A DNA stretch of 64,000 bases from Fibrivirga algicola (GCF_011742925.1 NZ_WAEL01000007.1:62001-126000), one strand, 5' to 3'; numbered from the stretch's first letter, positions 52,846 through 62,212 are shown. Made by a program: numbers and translations. Notes: a model not told the origin generated them from the sequence alone.

Positions 52846-52889
52846 TTTTGTCCGTTGCTGTTGGCTGAAGCCAATGGTAACGGACAAAA
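52846..52889. terminator. Double hairpin after the DUF4242 gene
   Basis: TTTTGTCCGTT (52846-52856) pairs perfectly with AACGGACAAAA (52879-52889), and inside it TTGGCT (52861-52866) pairs with AGCCAA (52869-52874). The inner part contains GCTGAAGCCAATGG, also found at 33798. The T and A runs at the outer ends allow termination on both strands. The rest of the gap to 53096 holds one small palindrome (AGTCCC with GGGACT near 52915-52929) and no gene. Confidence 0.65.
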
Positions 52890-53096
52890 GCCTCGTCGGG
52901 ACTACGCTTGTATAGTCCCAGTGGGACTTTCAGTTATAGCCATTGGCGTCAATCAACGGTACCCGGGCGAAGCATGCCTAAGCGAATGTAAGGCGACGCC
53001 AAATTGACAAACTGCTGCTATATTTTGCGGGTATCGCGTTCTTTTGGCGTATAAGCCTATTTTTACCATACGATCCGATTTACTGCAAGATCTGCT

Positions 53097-54686
53097 ATGG
53101 TAAAAAGAACCCGCCCACTTCATCTATCGATTTTTCTCGCTTTTCTACTGCTGACCAATGGGCTTGTCAGGCATCCGGCGCTTGCTCAGGCGAGGGCAGC
53201 ATCAGCTTCCGGTTCATTCGAGTCCGTCGAAACAACGATCGGTGCCATTCACCAGGCATTTCGGGCAGGAACGCTCACAAGCGAACAACTGGTGAAGTCG
53301 TACCTGGCGCGCATTCAGGCCTACGACCAGCCCACCAAACTCAACTCGATTATTCTGGTGAACTCCGAGGCCGTAGCTACTGCCCGTGCGCTGGATGCCG
53401 AGTTTAAGAAAACCGGTAAACTGCGGCCCCTGCACGGTATTCCGGTGATCGTGAAAGACAATTTCAATACCAAAGGGCTGCAAACAACGGGCGGCTCCAT
53501 TGCCCTGAAAGGTTTCGTGCCGACCGAAGACGCCTGGCAGGTGCAGAAGCTGCGGGAGGCGGGTGCCATCGTGCTGGCCAAATCGAACATGGCCGAGTGG
53601 GCGTTTACTCCCATGCATTCGCAGAGTTCGATGGCGGGCGAAACGCTGAACCCCTACAACCTGGCCCATGTACCTGCGGGGTCGAGTGGGGGCACTGCGG
53701 CAGCCGTTGCGGCAAATCTGGGCACCGTCGGCCTTGGATCCGATACCGGTAATTCCATTCGCGGTCCGGCGTCGCACAACGCCCTGGTGGGCCTTCGCAC
53801 GTCGCTGGGGCTGGTGAGTCGCTACGGCATCATTCCGCTGTACACCCGCAACGATGTGGGCGGACCGATGTGCCGCACCGTCGACGATGCCGTTCGTGTG
53901 CTGGAGGTAACCGCGGGGTACGATCCGCATGACCCGATCACCAAAAACAGCCAGGGACACGTACCCAACAACTACCGGCAGTTCCTCAAAAAAGACGGAC
54001 TCAAAGGCGCTCGCATCGGGGTGATGCGGCAACTGGTCGACAAGAATATTCACCCGGAAATCAAACAGCTATTCGATCAGGCCATTGCCGACATGAAACG
54101 GGCTGGTGCGCAGGTGGTCGACGTGACAATTCCGAATTTCGATTCGCTACGCGCCAACCAATGGTGCGCCGACTTCAGGGTCGATCTGGAAACGTACCTG
54201 CGCACGTTTGTAAAACGGGATACCCTCCGAACGCTGGAAGACATCATTAGGGTGGGTGGTTACTCCGATATTGTGCGCGACCGGCTTATCTCCCAGCAAA
54301 CCCATAGTGGCCGCCCGGTGCATCCTGAAATTCCGTGTGGCGATGCGTTCACTGATCCGCTCCGGATTGCCTATCGTAACGGCATCGAAGCCGAAATGGA
54401 CCGGCTAAAGGTCGATGCGTTGATTTACCCAAGCTGGAACTACCCGCCCGCGCTGGTTGGCGACGCTAAAGGCTATAAAGGCGACAACAGCCAGCTTATT
54501 GCCCCGGCAACCGGCCTGCCCGCCTTTACCATTCCGATGGGCTACACCACCGGCGACTTGCCCGCTGGCGTGCAGTTTCTGGGCCGTTTGTTTGCCGAGC
54601 CAACCCTGATCCGCCTAACCTACGGCTATGAGCAGGCAACGCACCACCGCAAAGCTCCAAACCGGTTTGTCGCCCTGGGGCAGTAA
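53097..54686 (+). CDS. Secreted amidase of the amidase-signature family
   Basis: 529 residues with a signal peptide ending near ALAQ. The Ser-cisSer-Lys triad is visible: Lys in HGIPVIVKDNFNTKG, cis-Ser in VPAGSSGGTAAAVAANLGT and nucleophile Ser in GSDTGNSIRGPASHNALVG. The rest (GPMCRTVDDAVRVLEVTAG) is characteristic. It hydrolyses carboxylic or peptide amides in the periplasm. It is followed after 61 bp by a penicillin-acylase-family gene; both cleave amides and may serve the same pathway. Confidence 0.92.
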   Translation: MVKRTRPLHLSIFLAFLLLTNGLVRHPALAQARAASASGSFESVETTIGAIHQAFRAGTLTSEQLVKSYLARIQAYDQPTKLNSIILVNSEAVATARALDAEFKKTGKLRPLHGIPVIVKDNFNTKGLQTTGGSIALKGFVPTEDAWQVQKLREAGAIVLAKSNMAEWAFTPMHSQSSMAGETLNPYNLAHVPAGSSGGTAAAVAANLGTVGLGSDTGNSIRGPASHNALVGLRTSLGLVSRYGIIPLYTRNDVGGPMCRTVDDAVRVLEVTAGYDPHDPITKNSQGHVPNNYRQFLKKDGLKGARIGVMRQLVDKNIHPEIKQLFDQAIADMKRAGAQVVDVTIPNFDSLRANQWCADFRVDLETYLRTFVKRDTLRTLEDIIRVGGYSDIVRDRLISQQTHSGRPVHPEIPCGDAFTDPLRIAYRNGIEAEMDRLKVDALIYPSWNYPPALVGDAKGYKGDNSQLIAPATGLPAFTIPMGYTTGDLPAGVQFLGRLFAEPTLIRLTYGYEQATHHRKAPNRFVALGQ

Positions 54687-54747
54687 CGCGGCCTGCCCAG
54701 CCGGTGAACGTCCGCTTCGTATCCATTCTTCATCATTCCTACGTCCA

Positions 54748-56964
54748 ATGAATCATTTCCAATCATGGTCGGCCAGCGTTATCGTTGCCTTGATCGTTCT
54801 GCTGAGTGCACCCACCACAAACGGGCAATCAGCCAGTAAGGCCGATATTACCCGCTGGCAGCAGCGCGCCAAACAGGTCACCATCACGCGCGACACCTGG
54901 GGCGTTCCCCACATTTACGGCAAAACCGATGCCGACGTTGTGTTCGGGCTTATGTTCACCCAATGCGAAGACGATTTCGGCCGAGTTGAAGAAAACTACA
55001 TCACCTCAATTGGGCGGCTGGCCGAACTGGAGGGCGAATCGGCCCTGTATCACGATCTGCGGGCCCGACTCTTCATGGACTCGACGCAGGCGATGGCGAT
55101 CTACAAAAAGAGCCCCGTCTGGATGAAGCAATTACTCGACGCCTTCGCCGACGGCATGAACTACTACCTCTACACCCATCCGGGGGTGACGCCCAAATTG
55201 CTGAAACGGTTCGAACCCTGGATGCCGCTACTGTTCAGCGAAGGCAGCATCGGCGGGAACATCAGCGTAGTGCCGACCGAACGCCTGAAAGCCTTTTATG
55301 AGCCGCGCAAATCGACCTCGTTCGTGCCGGCCTATGACCATTACGAACGTGAGTCTATCGGGTCGAATGGGTTTGCCATTGCCCCGTCGAAGAGTGCCAC
55401 TAAGAACGCGTTACTGCTGATCAATCCGCACACGTCGTTCTATTTCCGGTCGGAGGTGCACATGGTCAGTCAGGCGGGATTGAACGCTTATGGCGCCGTT
55501 ACCTGGGGTCAGTTCTTTGTTTATCAGGGCTTTAACGAGAATTGCGGCTGGATGCATACGTCGAGTTACGCCGATTCGATGGATGAGTACCTGGAGACCA
55601 TCGAGAAAAAAGGCAATGCGTTGTTCTACAAGCACGGCACAACGCTGAAACCGGTACGGACACAGAAAGTACGGTTGCCCTACAAGTCGGGGAATGGCCT
55701 TCAGTACAGGGAGTTTACCATGTACTTCACGCAGCATGGGCCCATTGCCGGTGAAAAAGACGGTAAATGGATCGCGATCAACATGATGAATACGCCGCTG
55801 AACGCCCTGTCGCAGTCGTACCTGCGCACAAAGGCGAAAGATTACGCGAGCTACAAAGAGGTAATGAAGCTGAACGGAAACGCATCGAACAACACGGTCT
55901 TCGCCGACCGGAATGGCACGATCGCTTACTGGCACGGTAACTTCATGCCCCGGCGTGACCCTGCCTTCAATTGGGAACAGCCCGTAGATGGCAGTAACCC
56001 GGCCACCGACTGGAAAGGGCTGCACCCGATCGAGGATATTGTGCAGGTACGTAACCCGGCCACCGGCTGGATTCAGAACTGTAATTCGACCCCGTTCACG
56101 GTATCGGGCCCCAGCAGTCCGGACCCGAAAAAATACCCCGCTTACATGGCCCCCGACGCTCAGAATTACCGGGGTATCAACGCTGATCGAGTGCTGAGCC
56201 ATAAAGCGATCTTTACGCTCGATACCCTGATTGCCGCGGCCAACGACCCGCACCTCGCCGCGTTCGACGACCTGATGCCGCCCCTGCTCAATGCTTACCA
56301 GACCGTTTCGGGCGAAGCCGCCAACCAGTCGAAAGACCTGGCCGAGGCCATTCAGATTCTTACCAGTTGGGATCGGGGGTACGGCGTTAACTCGGTTGGG
56401 CAGACGCTGGCTATCCTGTGGGGCGAAAAAGTACAGCGGCTGGCTCGTAACCGGGCCGCGGCCGATCAACGCTTCGATAATCTCGGGCTTATTGCCTTCA
56501 CGAATGAGAAAACGACAGCGCAGGAAAAGGTAACTGCCCTGGCTGAGGTGCTCACTGACCTGACCCGCGACTTCGGCACCTGGAAAATGCCCTGGGGCGA
56601 CTTGAACCGCTACCAGCGCCTGACTGGGAAAACGCAGGAAACTTACGACGACCTGAAGCCCAGTATCCCCGTCGGCTTTACCTCATCGGCCTGGGGATCG
56701 TTGGCGGCATTTGCAGCCCGAACGTACCCAGGTACTAAAAAGCGGTATGGTAGTGTCGGAAACAGCTTCGTTGCCGTAGTTGAGTTTGGCAAGCGCATAA
56801 AAGCCCGCTCCGTGGTGACGGGTGGTCAGAGTAGTGTACCGGGAACACCGCATTTTACCGATCAGGCCCCGTTGTACACCCAGGGCAAGTTCAAAGACAT
56901 CTGGTTCTACCCCGAAGAAGTACAGCAACATGTCGAAAAAACGTACCATCCCGGTGAAAAATAA
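54748..56964 (+). CDS. Penicillin acylase family protein (Ntn hydrolase, S45)
   Basis: 738 residues from the ATG at 54748, where a signal peptide starts (MNHFQSWSAS...TNGQ). The alpha-part has ITRDTWGVPHIYGKTDADV, typical of the family. Self-cleavage should expose Ser206 in SIGSNGFAIAPSKS as the N-terminal nucleophile. Later markers are YGAVTWGQFFVYQGFNENCG, NGNASNNTVFADRNGTIAY and ASSAWGSLAAF-like sequence near the C-terminus. Related enzymes cleave amides such as acyl-homoserine lactones or beta-lactam side chains; this one cannot be assigned. It shares strand and 61-bp spacing with the amidase. Confidence 0.92.
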   Translation: MNHFQSWSASVIVALIVLLSAPTTNGQSASKADITRWQQRAKQVTITRDTWGVPHIYGKTDADVVFGLMFTQCEDDFGRVEENYITSIGRLAELEGESALYHDLRARLFMDSTQAMAIYKKSPVWMKQLLDAFADGMNYYLYTHPGVTPKLLKRFEPWMPLLFSEGSIGGNISVVPTERLKAFYEPRKSTSFVPAYDHYERESIGSNGFAIAPSKSATKNALLLINPHTSFYFRSEVHMVSQAGLNAYGAVTWGQFFVYQGFNENCGWMHTSSYADSMDEYLETIEKKGNALFYKHGTTLKPVRTQKVRLPYKSGNGLQYREFTMYFTQHGPIAGEKDGKWIAINMMNTPLNALSQSYLRTKAKDYASYKEVMKLNGNASNNTVFADRNGTIAYWHGNFMPRRDPAFNWEQPVDGSNPATDWKGLHPIEDIVQVRNPATGWIQNCNSTPFTVSGPSSPDPKKYPAYMAPDAQNYRGINADRVLSHKAIFTLDTLIAAANDPHLAAFDDLMPPLLNAYQTVSGEAANQSKDLAEAIQILTSWDRGYGVNSVGQTLAILWGEKVQRLARNRAAADQRFDNLGLIAFTNEKTTAQEKVTALAEVLTDLTRDFGTWKMPWGDLNRYQRLTGKTQETYDDLKPSIPVGFTSSAWGSLAAFAARTYPGTKKRYGSVGNSFVAVVEFGKRIKARSVVTGGQSSVPGTPHFTDQAPLYTQGKFKDIWFYPEEVQQHVEKTYHPGEK

Positions 56965-57063
56965 CCCGGACTTTTAAAAGCAATACTAGCTTGCTAAGCA
57001 CGCTCGGAAACGCGAAATTTAAGCCATACAACGTACCCGATACACTACGAAGTGCTACGCGCA

Positions 57064-57438
57064 ATGAAAGCAGATATCGCCGCTCCCAAGACCATCGATG
57101 AGTACATATGGGCCTTTCCAGAGCCCGTGCAGTACTTGCTGGAAGAACTGCGACAAGTAATCCGGGAAGCTGCTCCCGATGCAGAAGAAGCGATCAGTTA
57201 TCAGATGCCTGCGTTCAAGCTGGCCGGTAAGTTGGTCTATTTCGCCGCGTATAAAACGCATATCGGGTTCTACCCAACGCCATCCGCCATTACTGCCTTC
57301 GCCGACGAGTTGACCGCCTATAACTGCGCGAAAGGCACCGTACAGTTTCCCCTCGACCAGCCCCTCCCGCTCGACCTGATTACCCGAATGGTTCAGTTCA
57401 GGGCGGCCGAGAATCGTACAAAAGCAGCAGCTAAATGA
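57064..57438 (+). CDS. DUF1801 family protein
   Basis: 124 residues from the ATG at 57064, with an upstream ATG at 57052 adding four residues. The family is seen in TIDEYIWAFPEPVQYLLEEL, ISYQMPAFKLAGKLVYFAAY and KTHIGFYPTPSAITAF. DUF1801 proteins are YdhG/YjhX-like cytoplasmic proteins, sometimes called iron chaperones; the activity is not established. It ends at a clear terminator. Confidence 0.88.
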   Translation: MKADIAAPKTIDEYIWAFPEPVQYLLEELRQVIREAAPDAEEAISYQMPAFKLAGKLVYFAAYKTHIGFYPTPSAITAFADELTAYNCAKGTVQFPLDQPLPLDLITRMVQFRAAENRTKAAAK

Positions 57439-57450
57439 AATGAGTAACCA

Positions 57451-57494
57451 AAAAAAGCCTACCACGTGACTTGATAGTCAAAGGGTAGGCTTTT
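57451..57494. terminator. Bidirectional Rho-independent terminator after the DUF1801 gene
   Basis: AAAAAAGCCTACC (57451-57463) and GGTAGGCTTTT (57484-57494) form a stem with GGTAGGC pairing GCCTACC, followed by a T run on the plus strand and by a T run on the minus strand from the A run. It lies 12 bp after the stop codon. Confidence 0.9.
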
Positions 57495-57641
57495 CTATGC
57501 ATGATCGCAGGCTGTTGCTCAGTGAGAAGGCTGTCCGCTAACTAACTCATCAGTAAGCCGCTTGCTCGGTTAACCAAAACCAACCGGATGGGCGCGCGTT
57601 TCACGAAAAGTTAGTCAGTAAAAAACTCAACGAATTCAGTT

Positions 57642-57803
57642 ATGAAACTTGTCGTCATCCTGTTCAGCATCAGCAGTTGGCTCTGGGGGTCCGTTCTTGT
57701 TCACGAGAAAGCAAACGCCCGTCAGGAAGCAGCCCGTAAAGAAGCAATGCGTCAAACCAATAAAAGCAGCAAGCCTACGGTAATCGGTTACAGGCGGCCC
57801 TGA
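57642..57803 (+). CDS. Small secreted or membrane-anchored basic protein
   Basis: A 53-residue protein. MKLVVILFSISSWLWGSVLV is a membrane helix or signal, followed by a basic, helical stretch (HEKANARQEAARKEAMRQTN) and a short tail. It ends 5 bp before the stop of the convergent ice-binding-type gene. I recognise no family. The frame is short and could be spurious, but the signal-like start supports it. Confidence 0.45.
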   Translation: MKLVVILFSISSWLWGSVLVHEKANARQEAARKEAMRQTNKSSKPTVIGYRRP

Positions 57804-57808
57804 CCCAC

Positions 57809-59989
57809 TTACCGGACACCAACTCCCTTCGTTTTACGAACCACAAACGGCACGCAAACGTCGGTCGGACAGTCGCAGACGGTAGGCTGTAGTATAATCG
57901 TAACATCCATGTAGCAACCATTGCCATTAGTCACCCGAACGGTGTACGCCTGCGCTGTTGCCGGATTAGCCAATGCGTTGGTTAGCAGTCCGCCGGCTGG
58001 AATGGTCTGCGGGGCACCCGATAAGGAATTGGCCGTGTCGAAGGTGGCGCCGAGTGAATACTGATAGGTATGTGTAGCTGTAAACCCGCTCAAGACGATC
58101 TGCCCGTTATTCTGCGCGGAATTGCTTATACAGGTAGCGGCCAGCGCAACGGCCTGAAAGACCGGCATGGTGTCTGCCTCCACGATAAACGGACAGCAGG
58201 AGAAAGTCGGACATTGGCTGCCTGCATCGTCGATGCCCAGGCTGTACGATCCCGGCTCGCTCACCATCAGTTCATTGGTCACCTCTCCTGGCAGGAGCAC
58301 CCCATTTTTGTACCAGCGGTAACTGGCGCTTCGTTCGGGCACTGACAATATATACTGATCGCCGGTGCACAACCGAACCGGAATAGACGTACAAACGCGG
58401 ACGGTATCACCGGGAATACTGGCTGAATTATACAGAATGCCTGAGTTGTCGACTTTCACCTGAAACGTCAGACTAAGGCTTTGCCCGGCACCCAGCGTGG
58501 CAATCGACCAGGTGCTGATGGGGATGCCCTGGGTAAAGGTGGTGCCAGCGGGTACCGTTGCGGAGTTAGCTACGTAGGTAAGCCCCAGCGACGTTGAGTC
58601 CCGAACAACAATATTGGTTGCCACGCCGCTTCCTGAGTTGGCCACGACAAGGGTGTAGGTAAGCAGCTCGCCCGGCCTGGCGATCGATCGGTCAACCAGC
58701 AGATTTAGGGTCAGCGTTGGCGTCAGGGCCGAGAAGCCGGGGTTGACGGTAGTCGTCTGTCCAGCCGTGAGCGTTACAGCCCCCGTGCCGCCAGCCGTTG
58801 CCGAGTAGCCGGTCGGCGTAGAGAAACTAAGCGAATAGGGGGTGCCAGCGCTTAAGCCAGTGAAACTATAACTGCCGGTCTGGTCGGTTGTTGTCGTGCC
58901 AATGACACCTCCAGCCGTGGTGGATAGTGTTACACTGATGCCGGCCAGCGGCGTGTCGCCACCATCCAGACTGCCATTTTTATTGACGTCGGTATAGGCA
59001 ATACCGCCCAGCGTTGCCGATGTGGCGGGCGTGGTTGTGCAGGAAACTGGTGCGGTATAAGACGTACCTGCCGTACTACAGGCTGGTCCGGTGATGGAAA
59101 CGGTGTGTGCCCCTGTTCCTGAAGGCAGGCCTGCCAGGCTGAAGGCCACGGTAGGTTGCCCCGACGTCACGGTCACCGTGGTGGTGCTTGTGCCATCGGT
59201 AATAATCAGCGTGCCCGCCATGGCCGACGTAAGAGACACCGTACCTGAGACCGTGTACGCGTTGGTAGCCGAGTTACAGGTTCCTGCCGTAACCGCCACG
59301 GTCATGGTGGGCCCATAGACAGAAACGGTATTGTCGGTGATAGAGATAGCTCCACCAGTCGACAGAACTCGTCCGTAGAGCGTTGCCCCGGAGGCGAGAG
59401 CAATCGCCCCGCTGGCCAGAATTGTGCCATTAAACAGAGAACCTGTTCCCAGGCTGACGGCACCGGTCACCTGAATATAAACATCGCTGGCGCAGGCCCC
59501 ATTGATTAATCTGATCTCTGAACCCGAGGCGGTGGTCAGAGCGCTGTTCAGCTTGATGATATACGTACCTGGCCCATCCAGCGTCAACGTACCTGACAGT
59601 GACGAAGCCGCTGCGGTTGGCTGACAATACACGCCCGGTGTAAGTACCTGACCGTTCCCCAGCGTTGGGCCAATTGTGGTGCCACACGAAAGAGAGGCAA
59701 GGTCAGCATAGGCGGCAGCTATGTCGGTTGCTGTCTGGGCGGCCTGGGTACTACCCGCCAGCCGGATGGAGCCAGTCAGCGTTCCGGGAGGAAAAGCAGT
59801 AAAGGCGCCCACGTTTGTGCCAACATCGCCTGTAACGGTCGCTGCGCCGGTACTGGTAAATGCCCCGTTGGCTGTGAAAAGAGCAAAGGAAGCAGCTGTT
59901 CCCAGATTAGGAGCCTGCCCGTAACTAATGTAGGGAAGCACCAGGAGCAGCAACATGGAATGTAGAAGGAGCCGTAAATCTTTCTTCAT
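57809..59989 (-). CDS. Ice-binding (DUF3494) domain protein with SdrD_B-like and DUF11-like modules
   Basis: 726 residues with a signal peptide (1-24, ending YISYGQ). Residues about 27-225 are a DUF3494 ice-binding domain: LGTAASFALFTANGAFTSTG, TVTGDVGTNVGAFTAFPPGT, LTPGVYCQPTAAASSLSGTL and FNGTILASGAIALASGATLY, a beta-solenoid rich in Thr/Ser/Ala. Next come an SdrD_B-like Cna repeat (AYTDVNKNGSLDGGDTPLAG), a DUF11-like module (RPGELLTYTLVVANSGSG) and two less clear beta domains. The protein ends KTKGVGVR without a recognisable T9SS sorting domain. It may protect against ice, or act as an adhesin built on the same fold. It is single and convergent with a 53-residue gene. Confidence 0.8.
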   Translation of the reverse strand: MKKDLRLLLHSMLLLLVLPYISYGQAPNLGTAASFALFTANGAFTSTGAATVTGDVGTNVGAFTAFPPGTLTGSIRLAGSTQAAQTATDIAAAYADLASLSCGTTIGPTLGNGQVLTPGVYCQPTAAASSLSGTLTLDGPGTYIIKLNSALTTASGSEIRLINGACASDVYIQVTGAVSLGTGSLFNGTILASGAIALASGATLYGRVLSTGGAISITDNTVSVYGPTMTVAVTAGTCNSATNAYTVSGTVSLTSAMAGTLIITDGTSTTTVTVTSGQPTVAFSLAGLPSGTGAHTVSITGPACSTAGTSYTAPVSCTTTPATSATLGGIAYTDVNKNGSLDGGDTPLAGISVTLSTTAGGVIGTTTTDQTGSYSFTGLSAGTPYSLSFSTPTGYSATAGGTGAVTLTAGQTTTVNPGFSALTPTLTLNLLVDRSIARPGELLTYTLVVANSGSGVATNIVVRDSTSLGLTYVANSATVPAGTTFTQGIPISTWSIATLGAGQSLSLTFQVKVDNSGILYNSASIPGDTVRVCTSIPVRLCTGDQYILSVPERSASYRWYKNGVLLPGEVTNELMVSEPGSYSLGIDDAGSQCPTFSCCPFIVEADTMPVFQAVALAATCISNSAQNNGQIVLSGFTATHTYQYSLGATFDTANSLSGAPQTIPAGGLLTNALANPATAQAYTVRVTNGNGCYMDVTIILQPTVCDCPTDVCVPFVVRKTKGVGVR

Positions 59990-60791
59990 GATTGCAGGAA
60001 TAGATAAGCAAATCGCTTGTAACGTGACTGAATGGGGTGGTGCTGTTGCACTGGCTCTGCGGTGAGCAGCCAGCGTGAATCGGTTTTGAGCAAAAAGGCA
60101 ATAGAAAAGGCCATCGCTGTTATTTTGGAAACCGCGATTAAGAAAACTGTGAGATGAGAGGTAGTCGGCGGTCTGGTCAGAACAGGCCGATGTGTTAACC
60201 TAAAGTACACACACCCGGATACAATGAATCGGATGGTCTACTTGATGCATAGGATGCCAGAGTAGCCTGATTCTTCTAGCTCTGGTAACACATAGTAGAG
60301 GGAAATCCTGGCGTTCTTCAGTTAAACAATAAGCGGTAATCGCCAGGAAAGCTGAGAGTAAAATAATGGGGATGAGGTAGTTGTCTAGTCATTAAAGCCC
60401 ATGAGCTCTGTTGGATACAACCGCCTTACGATGGTCTTTACAAAAGTCAAGCCAGACTTAAATTTGATGAGGTAACGGTCCTATGTAGGCTGGACGTTGC
60501 ATTTAGGCGCCTTATTTACGCTGAATGACCAGTATGAAACCAGGTTGACTGATAAATAGTATCGTGCCAATTGTGAACGGTAAGTAACTAAACAATTCAC
60601 CTGAGGACAGACCGGCAACATAACCCTGTTGGTTTAACGATCTTTTTAATCGAGGTAAAATGCGATTTCTCAACAAAGGATGTTAATACACGGTTTTGAT
60701 CTGTATAGCTTTATTAGCACACCTGCCTCATCTTCGGTTCACTCGTGACGTGCACGCTTGTCCTTACGAGTCGCTCTAAACCAACACACAT
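59990..60791. other. 802-bp non-coding region between divergent genes
   Basis: No gene longer than about 70 codons with family-like sequence was found on either strand. It is relatively AT-rich compared with its neighbours and serves as upstream region for the ice-binding-type gene (minus) and the OFA transporter (plus). No clear repeat, RNA gene or riboswitch was recognised. Confidence 0.5.
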
Positions 60792-62201
60792 ATGGCAGCG
60801 TTAGCATTTCTTGATCGTGAAAATACCGTTGCCGGGCCGGGGTATAGTCGCTGGTTGTTTCCGCCGGCGGCACTGGCCGTACATATGTGCATCGGGCAGG
60901 CCTACGGGCTGAGTGTGTTCAACATCCCGTTGTCGCAGTTGATCGGAATCACCAAACCGGCTGCGGGCGACTGGTCGCTGACTGCCACCGTACAGGTCTT
61001 CAATTTTGCCTTCTTTTTTCTGGGAGTCTCGGCTGCCTTATTCGGTAAATGGGTAGAGCGAAGCGGACCGCGAAAAACGATGCTTACCTCGGCACTCTTT
61101 TTTGCCAGTGGGTTTATGGTATCGGCGTTAGGCGTGCGGTTACACAGCCTGCCGCTGTTTATCGGCGGCTACGGCGTACTGGGTGGAATCGGGCTGGGGC
61201 TGGGGTATATATCGCCCGTGTCAACGCTGATCAAGTGGTTTCCTGACCGGCCAGGCATGGCAACGGGGATGGCCATTATGGGCTTCGGCGGTGGCGCTAT
61301 GATCGGTTCTCCGCTGGCTGTCGGTCTGATGAAATATTACCAAACCCCAACCTCGCTGGGTGTGTCGCAAACGCTGGTGACGATGGGGCTTATCTATTTC
61401 TGTTTCATGGTATTCGGCTCCGCGATGGCCCGTGTACCACCAGCCAACTGGCAACCTAATGGCTGGACACCGCCCGCTGATACTGGTAACAAGATGATCG
61501 CTACGGCCAGCGTAACCGCCGACAATGCTATCAAAACCCCACAGTTCTGGTTACTTTGGGCGGTTTTGTGTTTGAACGTAACGGCTGGTATTGGCGTACT
61601 GTCGCAGGCATCGCCCATGATTCAGGACGTGTTTTCTGACGTACGGCTGGGGGCAGGCAACGGGATCACGGCCGAAGCTGCCGCTGGCTTTGTCGGGCTG
61701 CTCAGTCTGTTTAATCTAGCGGGCCGATTTTTCTGGTCGTCACTGTCCGACAAAACGGGCCGTAAACTGATCTTTATGATTTACCTGGGTTTGGGGGCGG
61801 TGCTGTATACGGTCATTCCATCATCGGGTAGTATTGCGCTGTTTGTGGGTACGTTCTGCATCATTCTTTCAATGTACGGCGCGGGCTTCTCTACTATCCC
61901 TGCTTACCTGCGCGATATGTTCGGAACCCTGCAGGTCGGGGCTATTCACGGCCGCCTGCTGACAGCCTGGAGTACCGCCGCGATCATAGGCCCGAACATC
62001 GTTACCTTTCTGCGTGAGCACTATATCGAGACTGGTAAAGCGGCTGGCTTGTCAGAGAGTGCAGCGAAGGCAGACGCGTATGGCACCACTATGTATATTA
62101 TGGCGGCCTTACTTGCGGTCGGGTTCGTGTGCAACCTTCTGGTGAAACCCGTTGCCGCTAAATACCAGGTGAAGTCAGCTGAACAAGTAGCAACAGCTTA
62201 A
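60792..62201 (+). CDS. OFA-family (oxalate:formate antiporter-like) MFS transporter
   Basis: 469 residues with twelve hydrophobic segments. The N-terminus (GPGYSRWLFPPAALAVHMCI, GQAYGLSVFNIPLSQLIGIT), FGKWVERSGPRKTMLTSALF and GGIGLGLGYISPVSTLIKWF with FPDRPGMATGMAIMGFGGGA are typical of the OFA branch of MFS. It exchanges or cotransports small carboxylates in the inner membrane. It is followed by a 39-residue membrane peptide and a molybdopterin oxidoreductase of the FdhF/YdeP type, so formate or oxalate is a reasonable guess for substrate. Confidence 0.9.
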   Translation: MAALAFLDRENTVAGPGYSRWLFPPAALAVHMCIGQAYGLSVFNIPLSQLIGITKPAAGDWSLTATVQVFNFAFFFLGVSAALFGKWVERSGPRKTMLTSALFFASGFMVSALGVRLHSLPLFIGGYGVLGGIGLGLGYISPVSTLIKWFPDRPGMATGMAIMGFGGGAMIGSPLAVGLMKYYQTPTSLGVSQTLVTMGLIYFCFMVFGSAMARVPPANWQPNGWTPPADTGNKMIATASVTADNAIKTPQFWLLWAVLCLNVTAGIGVLSQASPMIQDVFSDVRLGAGNGITAEAAAGFVGLLSLFNLAGRFFWSSLSDKTGRKLIFMIYLGLGAVLYTVIPSSGSIALFVGTFCIILSMYGAGFSTIPAYLRDMFGTLQVGAIHGRLLTAWSTAAIIGPNIVTFLREHYIETGKAAGLSESAAKADAYGTTMYIMAALLAVGFVCNLLVKPVAAKYQVKSAEQVATA

Positions 62202-62212
62202 TCGAAACGGAT

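Noticed and set aside
55411-56469. A 352-codon open frame on the minus strand
   Set aside because: It is antisense to the penicillin-acylase-family gene and low in recognisable motifs, so it is not treated as a gene.
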